Of a stretch of 64,000 nucleotides of DNA, positions 48,565-59,700 are shown in pieces; the stretch's first letter is position 1, and the number at the start of each line of letters is the position of its first letter. The stretch comes from Chitinophaga agri (GTDB lineage: Bacteria > Bacteroidota > Bacteroidia > Chitinophagales > Chitinophagaceae): assembly GCF_010093065.1 (NCBI RefSeq), contig NZ_CP048113.1, positions 7,905,926 through 7,969,925 on the forward strand, given 5' to 3'. A program made the translations under genes and the position numbers. Below the pieces are notes generated by a model. The model made no database searches and had not been told where the DNA came from. It worked only from the letters and a program-made list of their open reading frames with translations.

Positions 48565-51500
48565 AAGTAAGGACAAAGCGTGGCCGTGTACGGATTGCAT
48601 GTTTTTTTCTGGGTTTGTTACTCGTGCAGGGGCTGACACCGTCGGTAGCATGGGCCCTGACTTCCGGTCCTGCGCAACCTGAAATGCAACAATTTCAGGC
48701 AGCAGGTACCAGTGATATGGTTGATCTGTTCACAGGAGATTTTAAGTATAATATTCCGCTGCTGGATGTGGGCGGATATCCGGTTAACCTCAGTTATGCA
48801 TCTGGTGTGGGCATGGATGATGAAGCCAGCTGGGTGGGACTCGGATGGAGTCTGAATGCTGGTACGATGAACCGCCAGCTGCGTGGTATTGCAGATGACA
48901 GTGATGGTGATACATTGAGAAGTGAGAACTACATGAAGCCTAAGATTACGGGTGGCGGTAAGTTTACGTTGAGAGGAGAGTTATTTGGTAAGGGGGTGTC
49001 GGGATCAGTTTCTCTCGGTGTATTTAAGGACAACTATGACGGCTGGGGGTCAGAGGTTGGCGGAAATGTTGGTCTGTCACTGGGAATGGCGGCTATTGGT
49101 CCGGTAACGCCCGGTGTGGGCGTCGGATTAAATTCCAGCACAAGCGACGGTGTTACTGTGACACCGCATGTTTCGCTTTCGATGGAATGCGCAGACAAGG
49201 AACACTCAATATCCGCAGGTAACTCCTTATCATTTAGCTATAATACCCGGCAGGGCCTGAAAGGGTTAACACTTTCAAGTAGTTATAGTTCAGATAAGTA
49301 TCAACGGGACGATGGAAATGTTTCTTTTACTTATAATACACCACCTTTTTATCCAAAATCAAATGTAACGTTCAAGTCTACCAACACTACGTACACCGGC
49401 GATATTGGTGGAGTAACAGTGGCTGTATTTACAGGTGCACAGGCTTCGGGATATAAATCCAAGAGGGAAGTACTGAACAGAAACCAGGAGAACAGAGCCT
49501 TTGGGTTGTTGTATGCAGAAAAGGGTAGCAATGTGCCCAATGCGCTGATGGACTTTATGCGCGAGAAGGATAATCCGGTAGTGCCTGAGCTGAATAATGT
49601 GGCTATGCCTATAGCAACGCCCGATATATTCAGTTATACCAGTCAGGTAGGAGGCGGACAGTTACGTTTGTCAAGACTCAGTAGTGGTGTCTTTTTTGAC
49701 AGTGAAACAAGGGATATCTCGGATAATAAATCATTTAGCGCCGAATATGGTGTAGGGTTGTATTTTCATGGAGGAACGTCTGTTTTTCAGCAGGATATTA
49801 CTAACAGGACTGGTAAGTGGAGACAAGATAACAACTTTCTTGCTAAAGGTGATTTTGCTGCAAAGGAATCACTTGAAGAGGAACATGCGTATTTTCAGCA
49901 GATGGGAGAAAAACATGTTGATGATCAGCGATTCCTGAGTAAAATAGCTGGTGAGGATGCTGTCAGGGTACAAATGGATGGAAAGAAGGCGAAGGAATTT
50001 TTACAAACGGAATCAGGACGTTTGCTGGATAGTACTAAACCATATAAGCATGTTGGAAGGCAGCTTAGAAACACTGGTGTAATGTACATGACAGCCGGTG
50101 AAGCCATGCATGCCGGGCTGGAAAAACAGATCAGAAACTATCCTTTAAATAAGAAGGGCAGCTTTACGCCTACTATCCCGGGAGCAGCTTCTTATGATAC
50201 ATTGTCCCGTGTAAGTAAATACAGAAAAAGGAACCATATTTCCGAAATGACTGTAACGGAAGGGGATGGTAAGCGAATGGTGTATGGTTTACCTGTTTAT
50301 AATATCAGGCAGGACGAATATTCTTTTGCATCCCATGCCCGTAAACTGGATACAGCTACAGGTTTATCCAGCTTTGAGACCCGTGGAGATACCATGGTAG
50401 AGCATCAGAATTTAGGTAGTGGTATAAAAACTGTGGATGAATATTATCATAAGGAGTCACAGCCGGCTTACGCAACGTCTTATCTGCTGACTGGTATCCT
50501 GTCACCTGATTATGTAGATATAACAGGCAATGGTATTACTGAGGATGACAGAGGCACTGCGTTTAAGTTTAATTATTCTAAGGTAAACAGGGATTTCCAA
50601 TGGCGTACGCCTTATACGGATAGCCTGAAGCCTAAAAGGGCACAGTTTAACCGCGGGTTATATGCTGATCCGGATGATGATAAGTCTTCTTTTGTATGTG
50701 GACAAAAGGAATTGTGGTATATGCACTCCATCGAGTCCAAGACAATGATCGCTTATTTTATTACAGAAGACAGGAGAGATGCCATTGGCGCCGACTGGCT
50801 GGGTAGACGTGATACACTGACTAAACAGCAGGTATTGAAGGAGATCAGGTTGTATTCGAAAAATAACCTGGTAACGCCCATAAAAACAGTTGTATTTGAA
50901 TATGATTATGACTTGTGTAAGGGTATTCCTAACTCGTTAAACCGCCAGGGTAAGCTGACGTTGAAGTCTGTATATTTCAAATATGCCAGTTCTTCAAAAG
51001 GCAAGCATCACCCATATGTATTTGAATATAAAGAGAACCCGAATTATGCCTTTCTCTCTGTAGACCGGTGGGGTAATTATAAACCAAGGTATGCAAACAT
51101 CAAAGATGGCTTTGGTCAGTTGCGTAATGATGAATATCCATATAGTACACAGTCTACGGAACTTGCCAATGCCTATGCTGGAGCGTGGAGCCTTTCTCAG
51201 ATCACGCTTCCTACAGGAGGGATAATTAATGTAGACTATGAGTCTGATGATTATGCATATGTGCAGGATAAAAGGGCCACAGTGATGTCTTCTATCACCG
51301 GTATGTTTGATGGTGATGGTAACGCTACTGCCAGTTTATTACGCGCGAAATCATTTGATATAAAAATTGACAATACCACATTTGCGACAACCGATGTGCA
51401 GCAATTCAGAGATAGCTGTCTCAATGGAGAAGAGTTCCTATACATGAAGTTGTTTGTCAATGTATCAGATGATGTCAATTCAACAGATGAGTCGAAATAT

Positions 51501-54500
51501 GACTTTGTGCCCTGCTACGGACGTATTAAATCAGTGAATGTAGCAAATGGCGTAGCACGTGTACGGTTCGACGACGATACGAGACAACTGATCAGCGTGA
51601 ATCCTTTTGTTAGCGCAGTATGGCAACGTATGCGACTGGAATATCCGCGGTATGCTTATCCTGGTTATAAGAATAAGGTGGATGATGATATGCCGGTGGA
51701 AGCCATTGTGACATCTATTGCGAACGCTATCTATAACCTTTCAGAGTTATGGGAGCCTTTCATAGTGAAAGCCTGGAAGAAAAGATTTGCTTCCAGTATA
51801 AAGCTGGAGAAAAGCTTTGCCCGTATCGGTAAAATGAATGGTAAGAAGCTCGGTGGCGGCAGTCGTGTGAAGAGGATCCGCATGAGTGATGACTGGGCTG
51901 ACATGGTCAGTGGTCAGCATAGCACCCAGTATGGTCAGGAATATGATTATACGACGACACGCGGTGAGCAGGTGATCAGTAGTGGTGTGGCTGCTTATGA
52001 ACCGATGGTAGGAGCAGATGAGAACCCACTAAGACAGCCGTTGAAGTATGTACAGGATGTTAAATGGACACTGGATAATTTCTTCTATATGGAGGAGCCA
52101 TTTGGAGAGACGCTTTATCCTTCCCCACAGGTGGGTTACAGAGAAGTGAAAGTCCGTAGTCTGGGCGCTGATGGTGTGCCTGACCCTGCTAACAAGATGG
52201 GGTGGTCAACCTATGAATTTTATACGTCAAAAGAATATCCTGTATTTGTACGTAAGACAAATCTTGAAAAAGATGTACATAAACCAGCTTCCTGGTCAAA
52301 ATTCATGGGGGGCAAGTCTGTGTATGAGCTGACTATGTCCCAGGGGTATACTGTTTTTCTGAATGATATGCATGGAAAGAGTAAGGCTGAAAAAGTGTTT
52401 AATCAGAAAGGACAGTTGATCGCGTCTTCGGAATATAAGTATTTCGATGAAGAGGATGGTGGATCATTGAAGTTGAGGAACGTGGTAGATGTCGTGGATA
52501 GTACAGGTGTGATCACTAAAAACCAGGTGATCGGACGGAATATTGAGGTGTTCTCAGATATGCGTGAGTCAGAGATGAACAACCAGGGTAAGAGCATTAA
52601 TCTTGGACTAGATGTGATTCCTTTCATGGGTTTTGGGCTACCGCTGCCACATTTCCCATGGGCACAGAATGATGACTATCGTCTATTCAGATCTGCATCT
52701 GTCCTGAAAACGGTGGAATATTATGGCGTGGTCAAGTCCGTCACAAAAACCATTAACGGTTCCTCTTCTACCGCTTCTAACCTGTTGTTTGATCAATATA
52801 CGGGTCAGACTGTGGTGACACAGTCACAGAATGAATTTGAAGATCCGGTGTATAGTATGAGTATACCTGCTTACTGGATGTATGGTAGCATGGGAATGGC
52901 ATATAAAACGCTGGGTACGCTGTATAAAAATTTTCAAACAGATGAAAATGGACTTCCCTATCCACAGTTTAGGTCATTCCTGATTCCGGGTGATGAATTA
53001 GTGAATGTGCAGACAGGTTATCATACCTGGGCTGTGAATACGCCTGATTCGTTGTCTAATAAGGCGGTGCGCATGATTGATGGAAGTGGTCGTCTGGCAA
53101 AAGGACTGATTGGTGATTTTAAAGTGTACCGTTCAGGTAACCGTAACCTATTGGGGGCACCGGCCACTGCTATTACAAGTTTAAAGAATCCTATTCTAGG
53201 TAACAAACTGGTACTCCTGAATAGTAATGAACTGGGCCAGTATCAGGTCATTAATGCCTCTGCGGTGTTGTATGATGAAGCCTGGGGACAAGCGGTCGAC
53301 TGTAGTATGAAGAGCTGTCCTCCGGGATACCAGCAGGATATAGATGGGAATTGTTATCTGGCTCCTAAGCCGAGAGACACGATGAAACTGGTAGAGGGTA
53401 GCAAGAAATCTGATTACTCAACCGCAGGAGCGTTCTTTTATGATGGAGGTGCTGGCGCGAATAAAATAGGAGAAAGTAACTCCGCTTTCTGGCGAAGTCG
53501 TTTGAATGAAGTTGGGATATGGCTGGATAATGCGCACGACTATGAATGGTGGGGCGTAGAAAAATGTATTGACATACCCGAATCAAAGGATTACTTCATA
53601 GGGCACGGTAGCGATCTGACGATGGAAATCTACATTGATGATAGTTTGTTCTTCGCTTTCCCGAAAGCCGAAGATGATAACTATCGGATATGGAACGTCA
53701 GGAAGAAGTTCCTGACGAAGGGTAAACATAAGATACATGTAGAGGGGTCTAATAATGTTGGTGAAAGAAGTGTCGGATTTGAGATATATGACGTTCCCTA
53801 TGCAACATTGGAAGCTTCAAACGAGTCGGCTATTCGTACAGGGACAATATTGTCTTCTCATAGTTTTATGACTGATGCACAGGCTTTGGTTTTCAAAAAG
53901 GATAGAGATCATAATCTGGTAGGAGCTAATTTCTGGTGTGACAATGGTGTACTGCCTGATATGTGTGACCCAACACCCAACTGTGATTATAAAACGAAGG
54001 ATGAGTGTCCTGAAGGATATACCAGAACTGCAGATGGACTTTCCTGTGTCCCTATATCTGTAACCGAGGATGCGACGGCATGGGGATTGGTGGTTGGATT
54101 AGGTAGCAGGTATGCGCGGTATTGCGAAAATGGTACGGTATTTTATGATGCTTCTGGTAATCAGTTGTCCAACATCAGAGGAGAGTTCTGGGGCGGCTGT
54201 GGTAATCCCATTGGAGGTAGTAGTCGTATTGCAGCCAGTGCTGCTGTTGTAAGGGATTCCTCTATGGCAAGGGCATCCGCGTCCGCGTCGCCAGAGTTCT
54301 GCGGCCGGTTGAATAATGCCGGGATCTGGTTTAACGGAGGGCCTTTGATAGGACAGTGGATAGGTTTAAATACCTGTGTGACTATTAGTGAAAGCCGGAC
54401 CTATTACATAGGTATGGCAGTGGATAATGAGATGAGAGTCTTACTTGATCATCAGCCTGTAAAAGAACTACTGCAGGTCGATGGTAATGATGTGAATCCT

Positions 54501-55892
54501 TTTATTACCTGGAAAGTATATCCGATCTATCTGGCTGCCGGGCAACATATATTGACTATTGAAGCAACCGACAAAGGTGGTGATTACGGAGTTGCCGTAG
54601 AGATTTACGGAGGTACACTGTCTCAGTTATTAAGAGCAACATCTTCTGCTGACGCGAAGACGATATTTTCGACCGAGAATCTCCGTAACAATAATAACGT
54701 GGATACTTATCTGAAAGATATGTCTGGTCAGGTTGTTAAACGTCGTTATTCATGTCCTAGTGGAGATGTCGATATCTGTTCCGGAAAGTTAGGTTGTCCG
54801 GCATTACCTATGGACAACGCATTGAATCCTTATGTATATGGATACCTCGGTAACTGGCTGCCATATAAACAAATGGCATGGCTGACCAGCCGTACCGGTC
54901 AGGACCTGATCGACAAGCCGGCCTCACAGGGAGCAGGTGTTCGTACCGGCGGTGCTTATCAGAAGTTCCGTGCCTATTGGGTGTATAACAGTGGATGGAG
55001 CATCGCTAATAACATGGAGTGGGTTACCAGCAATACCATGACGATGTATGATCAGTATTCACAGGAACTGGAAAGTAAGAATGCACTGGACCTGTATAGC
55101 GCTGCGAGATATGGATTTAAATCTACGTTACCGGTGGCAGTAGGAGCGAATATGCGTCAGCGTGAGATATTCTACGAAGGACTGGAAGATCATAAGTTCA
55201 ACAAAACACTGGGGGCTGCCGCTTCCTGCGAACCGGATGAGTTTAACATCGGCGCTGCGATTGGTGGGGCAGCTGCTGCTTTGGATAGTACGGATGCGCA
55301 TACTGGTAACTATAGTATGAAGTTAAACGGAGCACTTATACTTAAAACGTATGTCTTTAAAGATGAGCACCGGCCAGGAATATATCTTGAAAATAATGCT
55401 GCTGGTGAATACAGACGTAAAGCTGACGGCTGGCTCGGATTAAGAGGATTTTGTCCAATGAACCGCAAATATGTGTTCTCTGCGTGGGTGAGGGATAATG
55501 ATCCGGCAGGGGCCCCAGGCATTACAATAACTATTAACGATAGAACTGTTACGCTGAAGAAAAAGGCGGTAGTTGAGGGATGGAAACTGGTGGAAGGAGA
55601 TCTGGATGTATCTGAGTTTGCGAGCTCAAATATGGCAGCACTTACTTTGGTATTACAAGGTAATGGTCAGAATGTGGATGATATCAGGATCTTCCCTTAT
55701 GATGGTCAGCTAAAGACATTCGCTTATGATGATACCACACAACGTGTAATGGCGGAACTGGATGAGAATAACTATGCTACTTTCTATGAGTATGATGATG
55801 AGGGCACGCTGATCAGGGTGAAGAAAGAAACCGAAAGAGGCATCATGACGATTAAAGAAAGCCGGTCAGCATATCGTAAGTATAAACCTTAA
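48561..55892 (+). CDS. Giant secreted RHS-like protein, first of two
   Basis: This 2443-residue protein has a signal peptide (RIACFFLGLLLVQGLTPSVA) and starts with a beta domain typical of Bacteroidota RHS proteins: LFTGDFKYNIPLLDVGGYPV, then GMDDEASWVGLGWSLNAG (residues ~55-95). A long beta-rich region follows. Near 1580 and 1806 are two Cys-rich units, CPPGYQQDIDGNCYL and CPEGYTRTADGLSCVP, each followed by a PA14-like module (~1613-1756 and ~1843-2020). A carbohydrate-binding-like jelly roll is at ~2217-2377, with YVFSAWVRDNDPAGAPG. The end has a YD-type stretch, FYEYDDEGTLIRVKKETERG. The start overlaps the lipoprotein stop. No toxin or protease domain is seen. Confidence 0.78.
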   Translation: MKVRTKRGRVRIACFFLGLLLVQGLTPSVAWALTSGPAQPEMQQFQAAGTSDMVDLFTGDFKYNIPLLDVGGYPVNLSYASGVGMDDEASWVGLGWSLNAGTMNRQLRGIADDSDGDTLRSENYMKPKITGGGKFTLRGELFGKGVSGSVSLGVFKDNYDGWGSEVGGNVGLSLGMAAIGPVTPGVGVGLNSSTSDGVTVTPHVSLSMECADKEHSISAGNSLSFSYNTRQGLKGLTLSSSYSSDKYQRDDGNVSFTYNTPPFYPKSNVTFKSTNTTYTGDIGGVTVAVFTGAQASGYKSKREVLNRNQENRAFGLLYAEKGSNVPNALMDFMREKDNPVVPELNNVAMPIATPDIFSYTSQVGGGQLRLSRLSSGVFFDSETRDISDNKSFSAEYGVGLYFHGGTSVFQQDITNRTGKWRQDNNFLAKGDFAAKESLEEEHAYFQQMGEKHVDDQRFLSKIAGEDAVRVQMDGKKAKEFLQTESGRLLDSTKPYKHVGRQLRNTGVMYMTAGEAMHAGLEKQIRNYPLNKKGSFTPTIPGAASYDTLSRVSKYRKRNHISEMTVTEGDGKRMVYGLPVYNIRQDEYSFASHARKLDTATGLSSFETRGDTMVEHQNLGSGIKTVDEYYHKESQPAYATSYLLTGILSPDYVDITGNGITEDDRGTAFKFNYSKVNRDFQWRTPYTDSLKPKRAQFNRGLYADPDDDKSSFVCGQKELWYMHSIESKTMIAYFITEDRRDAIGADWLGRRDTLTKQQVLKEIRLYSKNNLVTPIKTVVFEYDYDLCKGIPNSLNRQGKLTLKSVYFKYASSSKGKHHPYVFEYKENPNYAFLSVDRWGNYKPRYANIKDGFGQLRNDEYPYSTQSTELANAYAGAWSLSQITLPTGGIINVDYESDDYAYVQDKRATVMSSITGMFDGDGNATASLLRAKSFDIKIDNTTFATTDVQQFRDSCLNGEEFLYMKLFVNVSDDVNSTDESKYDFVPCYGRIKSVNVANGVARVRFDDDTRQLISVNPFVSAVWQRMRLEYPRYAYPGYKNKVDDDMPVEAIVTSIANAIYNLSELWEPFIVKAWKKRFASSIKLEKSFARIGKMNGKKLGGGSRVKRIRMSDDWADMVSGQHSTQYGQEYDYTTTRGEQVISSGVAAYEPMVGADENPLRQPLKYVQDVKWTLDNFFYMEEPFGETLYPSPQVGYREVKVRSLGADGVPDPANKMGWSTYEFYTSKEYPVFVRKTNLEKDVHKPASWSKFMGGKSVYELTMSQGYTVFLNDMHGKSKAEKVFNQKGQLIASSEYKYFDEEDGGSLKLRNVVDVVDSTGVITKNQVIGRNIEVFSDMRESEMNNQGKSINLGLDVIPFMGFGLPLPHFPWAQNDDYRLFRSASVLKTVEYYGVVKSVTKTINGSSSTASNLLFDQYTGQTVVTQSQNEFEDPVYSMSIPAYWMYGSMGMAYKTLGTLYKNFQTDENGLPYPQFRSFLIPGDELVNVQTGYHTWAVNTPDSLSNKAVRMIDGSGRLAKGLIGDFKVYRSGNRNLLGAPATAITSLKNPILGNKLVLLNSNELGQYQVINASAVLYDEAWGQAVDCSMKSCPPGYQQDIDGNCYLAPKPRDTMKLVEGSKKSDYSTAGAFFYDGGAGANKIGESNSAFWRSRLNEVGIWLDNAHDYEWWGVEKCIDIPESKDYFIGHGSDLTMEIYIDDSLFFAFPKAEDDNYRIWNVRKKFLTKGKHKIHVEGSNNVGERSVGFEIYDVPYATLEASNESAIRTGTILSSHSFMTDAQALVFKKDRDHNLVGANFWCDNGVLPDMCDPTPNCDYKTKDECPEGYTRTADGLSCVPISVTEDATAWGLVVGLGSRYARYCENGTVFYDASGNQLSNIRGEFWGGCGNPIGGSSRIAASAAVVRDSSMARASASASPEFCGRLNNAGIWFNGGPLIGQWIGLNTCVTISESRTYYIGMAVDNEMRVLLDHQPVKELLQVDGNDVNPFITWKVYPIYLAAGQHILTIEATDKGGDYGVAVEIYGGTLSQLLRATSSADAKTIFSTENLRNNNNVDTYLKDMSGQVVKRRYSCPSGDVDICSGKLGCPALPMDNALNPYVYGYLGNWLPYKQMAWLTSRTGQDLIDKPASQGAGVRTGGAYQKFRAYWVYNSGWSIANNMEWVTSNTMTMYDQYSQELESKNALDLYSAARYGFKSTLPVAVGANMRQREIFYEGLEDHKFNKTLGAAASCEPDEFNIGAAIGGAAAALDSTDAHTGNYSMKLNGALILKTYVFKDEHRPGIYLENNAAGEYRRKADGWLGLRGFCPMNRKYVFSAWVRDNDPAGAPGITITINDRTVTLKKKAVVEGWKLVEGDLDVSEFASSNMAALTLVLQGNGQNVDDIRIFPYDGQLKTFAYDDTTQRVMAELDENNYATFYEYDDEGTLIRVKKETERGIMTIKESRSAYRKYKP

Positions 55893-55907
55893 AATTATCC
55901 CTGTACC

Positions 55908-56693
55908 ATGAAATTGAAATCAGGATATGTAAAGATGATCATACCTGCAGCCATTTTATTGGTGGCTGCCGGTGCCTTCGCCGCGATACCGTCACTACGG
56001 AGCCGCTTTTCGAAGAAAGAACCTGTAACAAAAAATAGGATTGTTATCACCGAGAATAACGAGCAGGATAAGAAAGTACTGTCCGAGTTATCGGGTGTCT
56101 TACATGCAATGGACACTGTCACAGTGATCACTGTGAACGGGTTTATGGACGGTGTTGATCTGGCGGACAGCACCAGCAATTTGCAGTCTGCATTTTGCTA
56201 CAGCCGCCAGGGCAATCAGGGGTATTACCAGTTGGGAGATAATGAAATGATATCGCTGACTGACGCTTACATAGTCGTGGCAAATGATGTGAAGAAGATC
56301 TTTGTCTCGCCGCCTAAGACCGTGATCAATCCTATCAGAATGCCTATACAGGCAGAAGTGGACTTCTTAGCCCATGAATCATACAAGGTGTCCCGCAGGG
56401 CTGAAGGCGCATTGACAAGAATATCCCTTACCAATCCCACTCATGCCAGCTACAGGGAGTATACAATTGCCTTTGACACGCTGCACATTGTACGTAAGTC
56501 GGTGATGCGGATGACTGATCCGGAGGCGCTGACTGACCCCACTAAGGATAAGATACTGACGATATCGATCAGTAACTGGGAAGTGGGAGCTGTGCGGAAG
56601 GACCTGTTGCGGATGGACCGTTACATCTCGCGTGTGAATGGAGAGATCGTGCCGGCAGCGAGACTGAAGGGATATGAAATAGTAAAAGACTAG
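55908..56693 (+). CDS. Membrane-anchored periplasmic protein of the RHS operon
   Basis: This 261-residue protein has one N-terminal membrane helix (MIIPAAILLVAAGAFAAI, residues ~10-28) followed by basic residues and a soluble domain. The domain is beta-rich: SELSGVLHAMDTVTVITVNG, ESYKVSRRAEGALTRISLTN and SYREYTIAFDTLHIV. It has a LolA-like flavour in strand and turn pattern, but I cannot assign it. It lies 15 bases after the first giant and 23 before the second. It is probably an inner-membrane or periplasmic accessory for the assembly of the two large proteins, which is inference. Confidence 0.6.
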   Translation: MKLKSGYVKMIIPAAILLVAAGAFAAIPSLRSRFSKKEPVTKNRIVITENNEQDKKVLSELSGVLHAMDTVTVITVNGFMDGVDLADSTSNLQSAFCYSRQGNQGYYQLGDNEMISLTDAYIVVANDVKKIFVSPPKTVINPIRMPIQAEVDFLAHESYKVSRRAEGALTRISLTNPTHASYREYTIAFDTLHIVRKSVMRMTDPEALTDPTKDKILTISISNWEVGAVRKDLLRMDRYISRVNGEIVPAARLKGYEIVKD

Positions 56694-56716
56694 GTGTTAA
56701 CCTCTTAATATCAGGA

Positions 56717-59700
56717 ATGAATATGCGTGCTGTTTACGCTAAAATATTAATGTGTGTATTGCTGCTGTTGGCCCTGTCAGGGATATCAGGAGACGCAATG
56801 GCATTCAATGCTATTGAGACATATCAGAATCAGATACAGGGAAGGCTGAAGAAGGGAGATACGCTCGTCCTGAAAGACGAGAAGTTCCAGAACAGTGCTT
56901 TTGACTGGTCTACGATCCATAACAAGACCGTGAGCAATATGATCACGTTCGGGTTGTACCGAGATTCAGGGGCGGTCTTCCCCAAAGCATTTAAATGTGA
57001 GATAGATCTAAAGGTGGAATACTGGACACAGGCAGATCTACCTGACCCTATTGTGGAAGATCATATTAAACTACAGGTTACTTATGATCCCGGCGCAGGT
57101 GTCGCTTACAAGGACGCAGATCTGTACCGCTTCCTGAACGGGCATAAGGTGAGAGTGACGATCAATGATATCACCAGTGCGGAGCTGGGAAGTGATTTTC
57201 CTCCAATATTCAGACTGGCCAGTCAGGTGATCGTAGAGCGTTGGTATGATATCGATAATAGTAAACATCTGGCGCCTCAATATTTTATTATACCATCTGC
57301 TAATGATACAACTAGTCGTAGAGTATCACTGGCATGGGAGACTATTACAGGAGCTGAAGAGTACGACCTAGAGTGGACATTTATTGATGAAGACTCAGAC
57401 AATGGCGCTTTGTTGGCGGCCCAACCTGGTAGTGTTTCAGCCGACGTATTGAAAAAGATGTTCCGTAATAACGCCACACGTGTGACCGTTCAACAGGAAT
57501 ATTATGATATATCACTGGTACATCATTCGAAGTACCTGCTGATCCGTATCCGCCCTGTTCAATATAGGGACAACGGATTCCGGCAGGAGTTCGCATGGGA
57601 GTATCAGATAAAGGATGGAGCGACTACGAAATCATCCGTGATCGTGCTGGGAGATAATCCGTGGCATGAATCCGGGAAGAACTGGCAGTACAATGCTGTG
57701 TATGCGGAGGATGGGAAGAAAAAGGAGGTTGTAAGTTATTATGACGGGTCGTTGCGCAGCCGTCAGACCGTTACGGTGAATAATTCAGATAAGAACGCGG
57801 TTGTACAGGAGGCTATTTATGACGAGTTTGGGCGCCCATTGGCTACTATTATGCCGGTGCCGTTAAAATCATCTGTATTTAAATATTATCCGGGTTTACA
57901 TATCGGACAGGGAGATTCTACCTATAATTTCAAGCATGTATATGGTAATGCGACAGCTTGTGTCGCGACACCTTTACCATTAAAAGACAGCGGGGCGGCG
58001 AGATATTATTCTGCCAACAATGAGTTCCTGGGAGATAGCCTGCGACCTGAGAACGCATATATACCGGATGCGGAAGGATATCCACTGGCGGTAACGCGTT
58101 ACACCAATGATAATACCAACAGGGTAAGCGTACAGGGTAGTGTCGGCCCCCGGTTCCAGCCTGGGGCTACTGGCGCAGTACAGTATTTTTATGGTGTACC
58201 GACCCAGTGGGAACTGGACCGTTTATTTGGTAATGATGTAGGCTACTACTCACATTATCTTAAGAATGTAGTAATAGACGGTAACGGACAGGCAAGTATT
58301 GCGTACCTTGATGCCAGTGGCAGGACGATTGCTACCGCGCTTGCAGGGAAATCACCGGGCAATCTGGATAGTTTGCCTTCCAATGCGGCGCCGGCTGAAC
58401 ATACAGATATTATACTGGACAGGCAGTTCACGTTCGATCCTACAAGAATGAAGATCTCTGCGACCGCCACACATATCAGTACTGTTGCCGGACCAGTAAA
58501 ATTACGCTTTGATGTCAGCAGACTGGTAAAGATGTATGCCGACAAGGGAGTTGATATTTGCAGCAACTGTTATTATGAAGGTAGCATCTATATCACAGAT
58601 AATTGCGGTAATGAGATTTATAAGACAGTTACCCCGTGGAAGATCGGTGATATGCTGGATTCCTGTCTGACTGCCGATGGAGTTGTTACCAGGCAGGTAG
58701 ATACCATTTTTGGCAAGGGGGAATATTATATAAAGTTAGAGATCGGTATTCCTGAGAATGCTATCAACTTCTATACAGCTGCATTTATTAAAAGGAATAA
58801 GAATCTCAGAACCGAGTGGTCTTTTGTAAAAGATGCATTACTGGAGAAAGACCTGTTTTCCTGTTTTAATGATTGTGCTACGTGTAAGGAATCCCTTGGC
58901 GAACTGAGTACATTCAGGAGCCGTATAACAGAAAGACTGATCGCGGATAAAGTCGATGTTACTACCAATACCGCTGCGATCAATGCCTGGATTGATAGTA
59001 CGTATGCTTCTCTGTATAGTCAGTGTGCTGTATTGAGAGCTAACTGTAATACATCTCCATGCGCGGAACTGGAAAAGCAACTGAAAGAGGATGTAAGTCC
59101 TGGTGGACAGTATGCGCTTTTTACAGCGGAGGGCGGTGTGCTGGAAGCGGATATAAATGTGTTAAGCCGTTACTGGAGGCAGGCATTTAAGCCATTGCCG
59201 AAAGATAGCGCAGATTATATTCAGCAGCAGTTTGAGCTGGAGGATGGTCGTATTTCATCACCACATGACAGTGCGTTTACGGTGCAACTACTGGTAAAGT
59301 ACTGGAATAGTGAGTGGGCTTCCCGGTTTGTGCAGTATCATCCGGAGTATTGTGCATTGAGGTTTTGTCAGGATAATGCCACTTCTTTATCCTGGGACAA
59401 CAGGCTGAGGGATGTTGCGACAACAGTTGCAGATATTCCGGTAGCGTCAGGCGGTGCTATTTATAGCAAAAGCTCAGTGAACTGGCTGATCGACAAGGAT
59501 CCGTTCTTCACGGCGAGGCCTGATTACAAGGAACTGTTTAAGAATGATCTGGCTAACTATTCCAGGAATGTGGCAGGTATTACAACAGCAGGTGCGTCAG
59601 TGAAGCACCTGAGTGGCTTTGTAGACTACATGTTATACTGCGCAGATTATACAGGTAGTACAAATGCCAATAATATTCCTGATAGGAATGCTAATAACTG

